Below, piece after piece: positions 1 through 10,846 of a DNA stretch of 64,000 bases. The position numbers were made by a program, and so were the translations under genes. Within the stretch, counting starts at the first letter, position 1; each line of letters opens with the position of its first letter. Under the pieces are notes generated by a model that worked only from the letters and a program-made list of their open reading frames with translations, was not told the DNA's origin and did no database searches. The stretch is taken from assembly GCA_900239685.1 (NCBI GenBank), contig OENT01000152.1, positions 120,519-184,518 on the forward strand. Direction: 5' to 3'. This DNA comes from Rotaria macrura. Lineage: Eukaryota; Rotifera; Eurotatoria; Philodinida; Philodinidae.

Positions 1-1860
1 TGTCGAAATTTTTCTAAGAAATCGAGTGTTTCTTGATTATCTGCCATTGTATTCTTGTCATTATCTTTATTGTTATTTTCTTTTCCTGAACGATTTCTTG
101 ATTTTTTCATTGCACTTCGACTATTACCCAACGCTCCTAATTCAAATGCGATCAAGTCACTCATTGTGTCACCTGGATCGAATGCGCCTTTCTTTACACG
201 TTTCCGATTATCCACGATTTCTAATTCTGGTTTTTGTGTTGTTAATGCATCTTTGAGAGATTGTGAATTTTCTATGACTGTATTATTCATAGTAGAATCA
301 ACAGTTTGATCTATATTACTGATATTATTATTATCGAGTAATGATTGATCATTTAATATTTCTTGTCGTTCAATTGATGCCGGTGTTGCTGACGATATCG
401 GTATAGGTGTAGATGTTGACAATGGCTGTGGTGGTAGTAATTTATCTGTTATTTGTATATCAATAGCATCAATGTATTGTTTTATTTCTGAAGTAGCCGT
501 ATCATTTGATTTATTTGACGAACGACGTACCCTTGTCGTAGTACCGTTCATTTGTGCATGATTTGCATTCGTTGATAATGGAACACGTTCTATGTTGGAT
601 GAGTGATTTAGATCAGCATTGTTATTTCCATAATTTTGTACAAAAATAGCTTTTTTCAATAGATCATTATCGGGAGTTCTACTTGTTACTAATTCTGGTT
701 TCTTTTCAGATGTTGCATCCGAAATAAGTTGTCTTTTCCTTGCTGTTTTTGGTCGGTTTATATTTAGTCTATTATCATGACTACTTATTTGACTCGACGA
801 ATGTCGAGATGAACAACGTTTTTCATTCAACAATGACATTTGAGAACTATGATTATCATCATCTAAATGTAAACATAAATATGCGATTGATTATTTTAGA
901 TTAGATTGTAATCATTCATTATTATTTTCTTTTACCTTTGGCTATGGTCAAACCATCTCGTACAGCATCATTAAAACCTATTTGTGGTGTTGATGATGGT
1001 GTAGTCGTATTACGTGATATAACATTCGGTCGACCATGTAAATCTGGTGATTTAGGTTTTTGAGTTAGTTTTCTGTTTTGATTCATTTTAGGATTAAAGT
1101 CCATTATTGTTGATTGTATATGTTCATCATCATCATCGTCGTCGTCATGCTTTGCTTTCATACCATTCATTCCATCATTATACGTTTTTATTTGATATTT
1201 ATTTGATGAACGATCGCCATATTTCTTTAAATAACTTTCTGTAAAGGATTGAAACGGTTGAGTAGGATTTGTAAAACTTGATGTGTGAAATGCATCATGA
1301 AATGATTGTGCCGAACGTTGAATTGTTGCGTTAGTTCGAAATTTTGATGCTACTGGTGGTCGATGAGTTTTTTGATAACGCTGAAATGGTATGATTGGTG
1401 AATGATCATGTGTTGCTGTTGTATGCGAAAGTTGATGTGTATGAAATTTACCAAACGATGGTCCAGCTGTATGCGGCCGTTTTTGTGGTTCGTGAATATT
1501 TCGATTTGTTGTTGAATGTCCATTAATAACTTTTACAAAACATTGTTCATAGGAATGAAATGTTTTATCGATATATTGATCTTGTTTTGCTGACATACGT
1601 TGATCAAAATGTTGTAATGCACGAAGATTTTCTTGACGTAAAATAAAATCTTGTCGTTTTTTTAACGTTTCAAATGCTGTATAACTTCGTACATAGGACT
1701 GCCGATGTCGATGTAAGTCATGCAGTAGTAATTGACTGAACCCTTCGTGATCTCTGTCCGATAATGGCGATATCGATGTTTGTGGTAAAAGCATAAGAGG
1801 TGTATCATTAAAGCCATCTGGTGATAAAAAATTTTGTGTAATTATCGGGATTTTAGTCAT
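1..1860 (-). CDS. Unrecognised protein, 5' part of a gene running off the left edge
   Basis: Two exons are supported: 1860-936 (ATG at 1860) and 862-1, with a 73-bp GT-AG intron (935-863) whose phase is preserved (exon 1 ends on one base of an Asp codon completed by exon 2). Stopping in exon 1 alone would give 312 aa, but the clean donor CAAAG|GTAAAAG, the acceptor TTTACATTTAG, and a reading frame open from 862 to base 1 favour the spliced model, with about 595 residues visible and the C-terminus missing. The protein is rich in Ser, Thr, Asn, His and Lys, contains a run of seven Asp (about residues 240-246), has no signal peptide or membrane helix, and looks largely disordered. I recognise no domain. 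A gene start only 410 bp from the divergent eIF2B alpha start suggests a shared promoter region. Confidence 0.65.
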
Positions 1861-2270
1861 TTGATTGATTAACTTTCAAATAATAAAAAAAGATCGAATC
1901 GATTTGCTAGAATAGTAGCCGTAGTGATGATGTATGACTTCACAACAACTGTCAATTTAATGTAGACTGAAGTAGTCAAACAATTATTAACAAACAAAAC
2001 AATACTTTCGATTTTTTTTCTCTTTCGCCCGCTTTTTTTGGTTCCTATCGAATATTATGCGGCAGCATCTTCTGTAAAATTTGCACGACGAACAATCAAA
2101 ACAAAAAAAAACAAATCGCTTGAAAAATAGAGAAGAAAAACTTTCCTTGCTTTCTCAGTAAACGTTGTTCAGCTTACTGTCGAATAACATTAACAAGTTT
2201 TTACAAAAATACATGTCACTTGTTATTTCTGTACTTTACACATGTTTTATTTTTTTCATTTCTATTTTAG
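1861..2270. promoter_or_regulatory. Divergent intergenic region between two gene starts
   Basis: This 410-bp AT-rich stretch separates the start of the leftward unknown gene (1860) from the rightward eIF2B alpha coding start (2271), so it should hold both promoters. A pyrimidine-rich tract ending in TATTTTAG lies directly before the eIF2B alpha ATG and looks like a 3' splice site, so part of this region may be a 5'-UTR intron. I see no unambiguous TATA box. Confidence 0.4.
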
Positions 2271-3948
2271 ATGACCCATGATAATACATTAATATCATTA
2301 AGTCAACCAGCTAATCTGGGCAATGATCAAACACTGCAATATTTTACTGCTAATCGACTTCAAGAACCTGAGTACGAAGAAAAAAAAAGAAAAATCTTGT
2401 AAAACATTATCGTTTTGTGTGAAAAGGACTATTGTGATTGTAATTGTACTGAAATAGACGAGATAGAGAACAGATGGATAGCGTCCTATTTACGAACAAC
2501 TAAAATTAACATAGATCGATGTATTTATATTCATAGTGAAATTTTAATGTGTTGTTCACATCAAAAAGTAATGAAGTTCAATAAATATGTGTGAAATCGC
2601 AACCATAGTTACTTTTCTACGATCTGTATCAAATGTTGACGCAAACAGCACTTAACTGAATGATCGAGAACGATTGCCGTCGGTATAGTTCAATAGAAAG
2701 TAATATGAAAAAAAAGTATACTTATATTAATAGTTATTGATGGCATTTAGATCAATCGAATATTGATGAGTATAATTTCCTTGAATTTCTGAAATTCGAA
2801 AAGGTTTTCTAGGTTCTCTTCGTACATTTTCTATCCATAAGATGTTTACACCCTTGTATTGAGAGCTATGGTAAACAGAAGAATTTTAAAGAAAAAAAAA
2901 TACATCTCGACTTCAAAAGTGCAAAAAAGATTCAATAATATTTCAATTATATCTATTATCAAAGTTAGAAAATCTTAATCAGTAATTAATACGCGAGAAA
3001 TCACTGACCTAAATGAATTATTATTTCTATAAATCGAGACGATAATTTCAATTAATATGTTTCATTTTGTTTTTTAATATTAATAGTACATCGGTAGCCA
3101 TAACAGCCATTCGTACATTAATCGATGTTATCAATCGTTCATCAGCAGGTACAATGAGTGAATTATGGCGTGAACTTAAAACAACTGTACAATTATTAAC
3201 AACAGAAACTGATTCATCTATGCCAAGTGTTAAATCAGGTTGTGAATTATTTTTACGTTTTATAACGCTAGCTAAATTTGATACATTTGCCATTGATGAA
3301 TGTCGTCAAAAATTAATTGAACGTGGTCAAGTATTTCTAGAACGTACATTATCATCAAGACAACGTATTGCTGAATATAGTCAAGAATTTATTGTTGACG
3401 GAAGTATTATATTAACACATTCATATTCACGTGTTGTTCTTGCTCTACTGGCATATGCATCGAAATTTACACGTTTCAAAGTTTTCGTTACAGAATCTGA
3501 ACCAGATAAAAGTGGTTTGAAAATGCGAGATGAATTAGAAGCTATTGGCATACCATCAATATGCATCTTGGATGCTAGTGTTGCATATATTATGGAACAA
3601 GTAACATTCGTTTTGATGGGCGCTGAAGCTGTTGTGGAAAGTGGCGGTGTTATCAATAAAATAGGTACATTTAATATAGCTATAGCAGCACATGAAATGA
3701 ATAAACCATTTTATGTTGCATCGGAATCATTTAAATTTGTTCGATATTATCCATTAAATAATCGTGATTTACCCGATCATTTTAAATATAAAGCATCGAC
3801 AATAGCACGATCAAATGGGCAAAATCTTGAAACAGAACATCCACTTGTTGATTACACACCACCAGCTTATATAACATTGTTATTTACAGATATTGGTACG
3901 TTAACACCATCGGCTGTTAGTGATGAATTAATTAAACTTTATATTTAA
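2271..3948 (+). CDS. EIF2B1: Translation initiation factor eIF2B subunit alpha
   Basis: eIF2B alpha is a regulatory subunit of the decameric guanine-nucleotide exchange factor that recycles cytosolic eIF2-GDP and senses phospho-eIF2alpha. Exons: 2271-2371 and 3087-3948, joined across a 715-bp intron (donor GA|GTACGA, acceptor TTAATAG|T); phase is kept and gives Asp-Thr-Ser-Val-Ala. The product is 320 aa against about 305 in human. Family landmarks: the AITAIRTL helix near residue 40, GCELFLRF near 85, LTHSYSRVVL, VTESEPDKSG, the INKIGTFN loop and the C-terminus LTPSAVSDELIKLY, nearly identical to vertebrates. The N-terminus is about 17 residues longer than human. Because the chosen ATG directly follows a splice-acceptor-like AG, an upstream coding exon cannot be excluded. 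Confidence 0.93.
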
Positions 3949-4408
3949 TTGAAACATCAACACAAGGTAGTCGCTGGATAATCTAATTAATTTGAAAGGG
4001 ATAAGGGTTCTTTTTTGCTATTTCTAGTTGTGTTTTTCTTTTCGTTTTTCTTTTTGTAATTGAAAGTAAACGACGATGCTGAAAAAAGTCGATTTATGTA
4101 CTGTTTGATGTTTAAACCCATATAAAAGTCGTCCACTAGTCATATTTGGTTTAATCATAAAACAGAATGGATAATTCGATGGCCTTTTTTTTCATCGATC
4201 TGGAAGATTGTCACTTTCATTTATGGCAATATATGTACGCATCTGCGTTTCTTTGTCTCCCAGTAATCTGTTTTTAATAATTGATGTGCGCATGATGTAA
4301 CAAAAAGAAAATATTTGATTCGTTTAAGTATATATACATAAATATATTTACGAAATTCTTTGTTTTTATTTTACATGAGAGTAATGAAGACATAAAAAAG
4401 CAAGTATA
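3949..4408. other. Intergenic, convergent 3' ends
   Basis: This 460-bp AT-rich spacer lies between the eIF2B alpha stop and the stop of the leftward 348-aa gene. It should contain both 3' UTRs. I see no other coding or repeat structure. Confidence 0.5.
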
Positions 4409-5635
4409 TCAAAAGTTTGATAAAATATCTTCTGATTTATCATAAATAGAATTTCCTCGATCAACAAGAGCATTTATACGTTCAGGAACATGTTTAGTTG
4501 AGTTTCGCTTCGTTTGTGATAAAGTGTTTTTTGATTTATTTTCATCATCAACAATAAAAAGAATACTTTCTTGTTGATGATTAACTACATTCGATAATGA
4601 TCGAACAATATCATCTAATTTTCGATGATCATGTGCATTTGATAAAAAACTATTATCTCTAATAAGAAGACCTTGTTGTTTACTTTTTTTATCCTTCGTT
4701 CTATTGTCATATGTCGATTGAATAACACTATCAAGTTTGTGCAAAGCTAAATAAACACATGTTATGTGTTCTATAAATGTTTGAACTGATTCTTACCTCT
4801 TTGAATATTTGTTCTTATTAATAACAGATCAGATTGCAAAGTCGTAGAAGATCGAGAAGTTGATGTACTGATTGATTCATCATTTCGATTCTTTGTTGAT
4901 GTTGAAATTTGTTTTTCTTGAGGAATAGAATCATTTTTGAATACATTAATTTCCTGAACATCATCATCGTCGTCGTCTTCATCTCCTTCTTCATCCTCAT
5001 TATCTTCAACATTATCATTTACATTTACCGACTTTCGAGTTTTCATGATTTTTTTTGTATGTTTTTCCACGATTGAAATGTTCGATGCTCGAAAATCATT
5101 ATCAATGATGCCGACAGATTCTGGATCCGATTGTGTAACAGATATTAGATCAGCAACTTGTGTCATACTACGAGTTAACAAACGAGACGATTTCCTCCGA
5201 CCATTCATTTGTGCACCCACTTTTTTACTTTTCAGACTGAAACAAAAAATGAAACATTGTTCTAAATTATGTAGATTTCTAATACTGAAAAATCAGAGCA
5301 AATGAAGTTATTTCTTTTCGATCGTAGAATAATTTAATTATTGGATGGCATCACTAGTAAGCTTACCGTTTCTTATTATAGTATTCAGCAATACGTTTAT
5401 TAGCTATTGATTTATCTATAAATTTGTAAACATTTTTGACGGACTTTGGTATAGATGATTCTCTCAAAATATGTTGCCTTGATTTTTTGAAATCATCATC
5501 TAAAAGAGAAATCAAGAAATTGAAATAGTCACGCATATCAATAAATAACTTACGATAGAGTTCACGTAATTGATTCAATACAACCTTTTCTACTACTGTC
5601 ATTGGTCTGTTTGTATTTTTTCTACTAGTATCCAT
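4409..5635 (-). CDS. Unrecognised 348-aa acidic protein
   Basis: Exons: 5635-5367, 5236-4797 and 4746-4409, with GT-AG introns of 130 and 50 bp; phases match at both junctions (Arg and Ala codons are split). The start is the ATG at 5635 (Met-Asp-Thr-Ser-Arg). Residues about 1-90 are basic and predicted helical (leucine and aromatic spacing around NQLRELYRKLF and DYFNFLISLLDDD). The middle is low complexity with an acidic tract of Glu and Asp near residues 150-165 and many Ser/Thr. The C-terminal 110 aa is polar, with another short helical stretch. There is no signal peptide or membrane span. It could be a nuclear or chromatin-associated protein from its basic/acidic composition, but I recognise no family. 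A (TA)n/(TG)n tract lies 70 bp upstream of the start. Confidence 0.75.
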
Positions 5636-5706
5636 AGTAATCACCAGATAAAATTACACAACTATTTCGAACAAATAAGAATACGATGATGAGCGTATGG
5701 ACAGCC

Positions 5707-5737
5707 TATATATATATATATATATGTATGTGTGTGC
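5707..5737. repeat. TA/TG microsatellite
   Basis: About 20 bases of alternating TA pass into a short TG-rich tail. It lies just upstream of the leftward 348-aa gene and may simply be part of its promoter-proximal DNA. Confidence 0.8.
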
Positions 5738-6640
5738 ATTTTGTTAAAATGTGACGAAGAAAAAGAAGAGACGTATATTGTGACGGCACGTTCACTCGAC
5801 GATGGTCTGTACCTACACATCTATATGTTGTCTTAACTTTTTCTATCTCGGCAGTACCAGCGAAAATAACTAGTATATGTTGATAGTGTTCATTCATTCG
5901 TATTTTATCTATTCGTTTCTCTTGCTTGTGACTCACGAATGACGAATCAATATGTAAAAGATATTTTTGTGAAAGTATTACTAGACTTGTTCGTGGTAAT
6001 CGAGTTAGACCCAACGAAGATCTTGAATTTGTTTTGAAGGGATGAAAAAGTACACATTATACCCAAAACACGAAAGAGAAGTCGCATGCATTTGGAAGTG
6101 TAGGACTATTACTTTCAGAATGAAGATCACAGTATGTTTTTAATGGTTTCGCAATGATTGGACAAATCACATGTTTTGTTTCTACGATCATAATAGCACT
6201 TGACATGTTTCTTTACATGTCAGTTTGTTAATCTCAAATGCACACAATGTATTTCATAAACTATTGTTTGTGCGTTAAAATTTGATTGAAGAAACTCGGA
6301 AGTCATTTATTGACATTGTTTCATGTGACGTACATGCTATGTACAATCATTATATTTTTCATATATTTATATAGAATTATATACGAGTTGACTATTCATA
6401 ACATTGTATGAAAAGAACTCAAAAATAAAGAATTATGTACAATAATATAGTATATACGTTGAATGCGATTCCGTATAAAATGTGTGAGAAATCCAATTAA
6501 ATATTTAGAATGGAGTTTTCTAAAACGAATGCAACTTTACTAAATTCAATCAATTTACAAAGGAAATATTCATCGCTTCAGACATTTAAATTCAAATATA
6601 GTTTTACTATCGATCGAATTCGTGTCTGACAACATTAAAA
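5738..6640. other. Gene-free AT-rich spacer
   Basis: I see no gene, repeat or RNA here. The only sizeable reading frame (leftward, about 100 codons, 5706-6014) lacks splice support and family resemblance and ends in the TA/TG repeat. Confidence 0.4.
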
Positions 6641-6649
6641 ATGATAAAT

Positions 6650-6870
6650 ACCGTACCCAGATCGAACAGAACGATCCGTAAACGGGCGTATACGATGAGA
6701 ATACGACCCGTTACGGCGTCGTATTATCCCGTTTTAACAAGGTCAGTAATACGACCGTATCTTCTATAGAATACGATAGTATTACGCTGTCTTTACGACG
6801 GTTTTACGGCGTATATACGGTGTCTGTGTACGTCCGTAATACTGACCTTGTTAAAACGCCATAATGCGGC
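6650..6870. repeat. Inverted-repeat element rich in TACG
   Basis: An imperfect inverted repeat has arms at about 6733-6755 and 6834-6857 (GTTTTAACAAGGTCAGTA and its complement, one or two mismatches) around an 80-bp spacer dense in TACGAC/GTATACG words. GC content is clearly above the surrounding DNA, suggesting a transposon fragment. Outer boundaries are not resolved. Confidence 0.5.
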
Positions 6871-6939
6871 TTAAAACGGTCATTTAACTGTGGAATACGA
6901 TGTAAAAACGACCGTTTACGATACTCCCAGGTCGTTCGT

Positions 6940-7145
6940 TCCGGAGACTGGAACCCGCAGGAAACGGGATATTTTCCGGCTACTTCCTGCCGGTTCCGGT
7001 GTATTTCCGGCCGGAAAAACCACCGGAACATGGAAGCAGTATTCCGGCTGGATTTATCCGTACCCGGAACAAGGATATTTCGGAGACTTCCCGAAACCGG
7101 AAATTTCAAGGAAATACCACGGATCAGCTAGGAACCAACCGTAAA
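6940..7145 (+). repeat. GC-rich CCGGAA dispersed repeat, copy 1
   Basis: This is dense in CCGGAA/TTCCGG words and contains the module GGAACATGGAAGCAGTATTC. The same module occurs at 59419-59440 and, on the opposite strand with one change, at 61315-61336. Composition differs sharply from the AT-rich host DNA. Reading frames across it are short and mutually overlapping, so it is not coding. Confidence 0.6.
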
Positions 7146-7306
7146 ATACAATAATCCGGTAAAGAAGCATCGGAAAAGAGTCGGAAACCACCGTATTCCG
7201 ATTAAATTATTTCTGCTTTGGAAATCGGGCCTCCCCTTCAAAAACAATTACATCGCATATTAGTTCTCATTTATATCGTTCCTTGATATCCAAATCATCG
7301 ATTTAC

Positions 7307-7332
7307 AAAAAAGACCTTTAAAGGTCTTTTTT
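7307..7332. repeat. 26-bp perfect palindrome
   Basis: A perfect self-complementary sequence centred on GACCTTTAAAGGTC, with A and T runs on the two flanks. It has no spacer and could form a cruciform. No function is indicated. Confidence 0.85.
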
Positions 7333-7860
7333 GGGATTTTTTTGTCTAATTCCTTTAATTTAAGGACTATGTCCATCACCGGGATAGTTTACCGTATTTT
7401 GATGGGGTCGCTTGAGAATTTGAGATTTGTTACTTAATTTGTTATTGGTTTCAGAGCATTAATTATTATTCGAAATTTTTTGATAAAAATTTGAAATGAA
7501 AGGTCCTTCAGAGACTTCAGAAGCGTCACTTACCTTGATTGAAGACTCACGAAAGTCTCAAAACGCTGGTGTTTAAAATGTGTGGTGTTCATACACATAT
7601 CGTTTTCGGTTTGTCAAAGTCGAAAAATCTGATATTTAAGTCTTCAGACTGAGAATTCCTATTTTTGTGACAAAAGCGAGTTTTTAGAGAAATCTATAAT
7701 GTTTCACTAGAATTTTATTTGTTCCCAGGGTATGTTCTGGTGTGTTTTAGGCTTGTTTAAAAACGAAGTAAAAGCTGGATTCAAAATTCGGAGACTTTAC
7801 TTAGTAATTCTGAGTATTTAGCGCTGTTTGGGAAACGGCCAGATGAGTTTTCGAGAGCTT
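7333..7860. other. Gene-free spacer
   Basis: Ordinary AT-rich sequence between the palindrome and the next GC-rich repeat block. I see nothing identifiable in it. Confidence 0.35.
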
Positions 7861-7869
7861 AGGGGAAAC

Positions 7870-8155
7870 GGTCAGATCTGAGCCGTGTTCTCTCCGGATG
7901 GGAAAATTGCTTTTTCCGTTATCGGTATCCGGTCCTGAAATGGTCGGATCTGGACCGTATGTGGTCTGGGCTTGGAAACCGTGTTTTCCGACGGCGGATC
8001 CGGTATAGGAAACGGGAACCGTATCCGTGGATACGCTCGGTGCCCGGAATTGCCGGAAAGTAAGCCGAAACCGATTTCGGAAACCCGCTTCCGGAATTCG
8101 TGGGAATAACACGGGATCCGGCCGGTTCCCGCCGTACGTCTCGGACCTGGGCTCT
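7870..8155 (+). repeat. GC-rich dispersed repeat, copy A
   Basis: A block dense in CGGA/TCCG words. Its right part (about 8058-8155) matches the reverse complement of about 34960-35050 at roughly 90% identity over about 95 bp, for example the shared GTAAGCCGAAACCGATTTCG. Two copies 27 kb apart in opposite orientation show that it is a dispersed repeat rather than a gene. Confidence 0.65.
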
Positions 8156-8307
8156 TACGGTGGTCCGTTTTGATCGACCTGGTTAGTAGTCAAATATCGT
8201 AGAAATTTCATCGTGCGGGAGTTGAAGAAGATATATAAGATCATCATTCAGTACCTTGTTGTCTGTCTTATTGGACAAACTTATCAAAACAGAGGGAGTA
8301 TCTGATA

Positions 8308-8732
8308 CATGGATGTCCATCGCGGGTGACAAACTGCCGCTGCCGCGCCGCTGAGGTCTTTGAAAAATTGCTGCCGCGGCGCTACCACGCCGTCACGTAT
8401 AAAAACAGAACCGCTGCTGCTGCATTAAAAATTATACAAAATCTACTTTTTCACAAAAAATAGGCAATATATATGATACAAAGTAAACCATTCTTGCTTG
8501 ATGAAATACTAATGTAAAAAGAGATGAGAAATAGCAAAAATTCTTTCGAAAAACAGTAGATTCATTCTTTTTATAGGGTCTAGAGATTTTTAGCACAACT
8601 GAAAATCTGCCGCTGCCACGCCGCGACGGCTGAAAAAAATCTGCCGCTGTCGCCCCGCTACCGAGATGAGATTTTGAAAAAGGTACCGCTACCACCGTGG
8701 TTGCAGCAGCAACGGCGCCATAGACATCTATG
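8308..8732. mobile_element. Non-autonomous hAT-like element, 425 bp, GC-rich
   Basis: Flanked by identical 8-bp direct repeats ATCTGATA (8300-8307 and 8733-8740), the target-duplication length of hAT transposons. Ends are imperfect inverted repeats: CATGGATGTCCATCGC on the left and CATAGATGTCTATGGC on the complement of the right end (13 of 16). The interior has GC-rich blocks of repeated CTGCCGCTGCC/CCGCTACC words just inside both ends, separated by AT-rich DNA, which is typical subterminal-repeat structure. There is no transposase frame. Confidence 0.8.
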
Positions 8733-8851
8733 ATCTGATATCAGCTTGTTTTTTACATGCAATACTCACTTCATTGAGCTCTCAAACAGTTATGATTGTA
8801 CTGCTATGCTTTCGAACATGATCATTTTCACATTATCAATTGAACGACATC

Positions 8852-9056
8852 GTGCCCAGGTGAATGAATCCCATACCGAATCCGATCGGATCCGATAGTA
8901 GTATTCGATAAAATCCAACACTAGGGATCCAAATCAGGAATCGCAACCAGGAATCCGATGGGATTTCGTCGGATAAGAGAAACTCCGATAGAAACATGAT
9001 CGCATGCCTGTCGGATCCGATCGGATCCAATGGTCGGAATGATTAACCTGGGTGGA
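8852..9056. mobile_element. Possible MITE rich in CGGATCCGATCGG
   Basis: About 205 bp, starting CCCAGGTGAAT and ending ATTAACCTGGG, an inverted repeat of about 10 bp. The interior repeats the word GGATCCGATCGGATCC. The right end resembles the sequence at 11840-11876. No clear target duplication is visible, so the borders are provisional. Confidence 0.45.
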
Positions 9057-9385
9057 AGACTCAGGTGAGTTTGAGTCGCATTCAATGTGTTTCTATTTTT
9101 CCGCTTGTACACTGTTATAATATCAAAATGATAAGTTATTCAAGTTCGATTACTAATCAAAACATTTTAAATCAGATTTCGAATCTAGATGACGTTGTAT
9201 TGTGTTTAAATTCAATTGAAGTATGTTTGAAATTAATTTACTTAGGATCAAACTGTGACAAAAAAACGTCGGTTATATTATTGAAGAACTATTCATGTTT
9301 ATTTTTTGATGGTATCTGTTGAAAACTTTTCTAGATTAAATTCACATTCAAATTGAATTTCAATATAATTTTATTCAAATTTCGT

Positions 9386-10846
9386 ATGATTCAAGTATGC
9401 TTGCTCAGTATATTTGTATATAGTGTAGAAGCATTTCTACATTTTAATAATAATACATATGTTGAACAATTATCATCTAAGTACTTCTATTCATATGTGC
9501 AACCAAAACCGGTCCCTGAACCTTATTTAATTAGTATCAACCATGAATTAATCGATCATCTTTCGATATCAATGATCGATCGACAGGAAATGACCGAATT
9601 GTTAAGTGGCAACAAGATTTTATCTGGTTCTCGACCTATAGCCATGATTTATGCCGGTCATCAATTCGGTTATTTTACTTCTCAATTAGGTGATGGTCGA
9701 GCTATTCTACTCGGTCAAATAAATCAATGGGCATTTCATGCTAAAGGTACTGGACCAACAAAATATGCTCGTAGTGGTGATGGTCGCGCAGTGTTACGTT
9801 CATCAATACGAGAATATCTTGCATCGGAAGCTATGTTTCATTTGGGTATTGAAACGACACGTGCGCTCAGTCTTGTCGGATCTTCTCTTTTACCGGTCTA
9901 TCGCGAAACAATTGAAACAGCTGCAATTGTTGTACGTGTTGCACCTATTGTCGCATTCATACGAATAGGTACATTTGAATTGTTTTCAACGCGTCAGCAA
10001 TATGAACAAGTTCGGCAACTAGCTGACTTCGTTCTACAAAATATGTATGATAAACCATGGTCGAATAAAGATCGTTATAATTCGCTATTAGTAGATATTA
10101 CTCATCGAACAGCTATTCTCGTTGCTCACTGGCAAGCATTCGGCTTTACACATGGTGTATTAAATACCGACAATATGAACGTCATTGGATCGACACTTGA
10201 TTATGGACCATTCGGTTTTGTTGAAACGAAATTGCATGGTTACGTACCGAATCATTCAGATGATGAAGGTCGATATGCTTTTGATCGACAACCATCCGTA
10301 GCTGCATGGAATATTGCTAAATTACGTTTAGCATTCGATTCATTGATGGATTCAACGAATCTTATCAATGAGCAATACGAATTTTGGTCACATTTTAATC
10401 AAACTTATGATGATTTAATGCGTAAAAAACTTGGCTTAACATTTTATCTTCAGTCTGACAAATGGCTCTATGAAGAAATTCTTCATCTTTTGGATTTATA
10501 TCATATTGATTATACGATATTCTGGAGACAACTAGCTGACAATATTATTCCACATGAAATACGAAAAGAATATTGGTATGATGTATATACACAAAGATTG
10601 ACACTTGAAGGTAGTTATGCAAATAGAACCCGTCGAGAACGAATGAATCGTATCAATCCAAAATATATTTTGAGAAATTATATGGCTCAAATTGCCATTG
10701 AGAAAGCACAAAAAGGTGATTTCGATGAAATTGATCGACTTCTAAACTTACTTCGACATCCGTTTGACGAACAGTCTGAATTGAAACATTATGCAAAAGT
10801 GTCGCCTGAATGGGCGAGAAAAATTATTCTTTCATGTTCATCTTAA
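9386..10846 (+). CDS. SELENOO: SelO/YdiU-family protein adenylyltransferase, intronless, bacterial type
   Basis: A single open frame of 486 aa from the ATG at 9386, the length of bacterial YdiU (about 480) rather than of vertebrate SelO (about 670). SelO proteins are pseudokinases that transfer AMP to Ser/Thr/Tyr. Visible landmarks: GHQFG 91-95, GDGR 102-105, the nucleotide-binding Lys in HAKGTG (K120), GDGRAVLRSSIRE 131-143, PVYRET 170-175, the metal/catalytic segment HGVLNTDN 256-263, DYGPFGF 272-278 and the C-terminus SCSS. Vertebrate SelO has selenocysteine near its C-terminus; here it is Cys followed by Ser-Ser, as in bacteria. The first 16 residues (MIQVCLLSIFVYSVEA) look like a secretory or targeting peptide and are absent from bacterial YdiU. 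Absence of introns and bacterial-like ends suggest horizontal acquisition; an ancient animal gene with intron loss is the alternative. Confidence 0.9.
   Translation: MIQVCLLSIFVYSVEAFLHFNNNTYVEQLSSKYFYSYVQPKPVPEPYLISINHELIDHLSISMIDRQEMTELLSGNKILSGSRPIAMIYAGHQFGYFTSQLGDGRAILLGQINQWAFHAKGTGPTKYARSGDGRAVLRSSIREYLASEAMFHLGIETTRALSLVGSSLLPVYRETIETAAIVVRVAPIVAFIRIGTFELFSTRQQYEQVRQLADFVLQNMYDKPWSNKDRYNSLLVDITHRTAILVAHWQAFGFTHGVLNTDNMNVIGSTLDYGPFGFVETKLHGYVPNHSDDEGRYAFDRQPSVAAWNIAKLRLAFDSLMDSTNLINEQYEFWSHFNQTYDDLMRKKLGLTFYLQSDKWLYEEILHLLDLYHIDYTIFWRQLADNIIPHEIRKEYWYDVYTQRLTLEGSYANRTRRERMNRINPKYILRNYMAQIAIEKAQKGDFDEIDRLLNLLRHPFDEQSELKHYAKVSPEWARKIILSCSS

Noticed and set aside
922..935. Stop codon at 922-924 as the natural end of the leftward first gene
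   Set aside because: A good donor precedes it, and the downstream frame from 862 to 1 is open with matching phase, so splicing explains the data better.
1128..1150. CATCATCATCGTCGTC as a microsatellite
   Set aside because: It encodes the Asp run of the leftward protein in frame, so it is coding low complexity.
6804..7144. Overlapping frames of 84-101 codons on both strands
   Set aside because: The region is a GC-rich dispersed repeat; long frames on both strands reflect composition.
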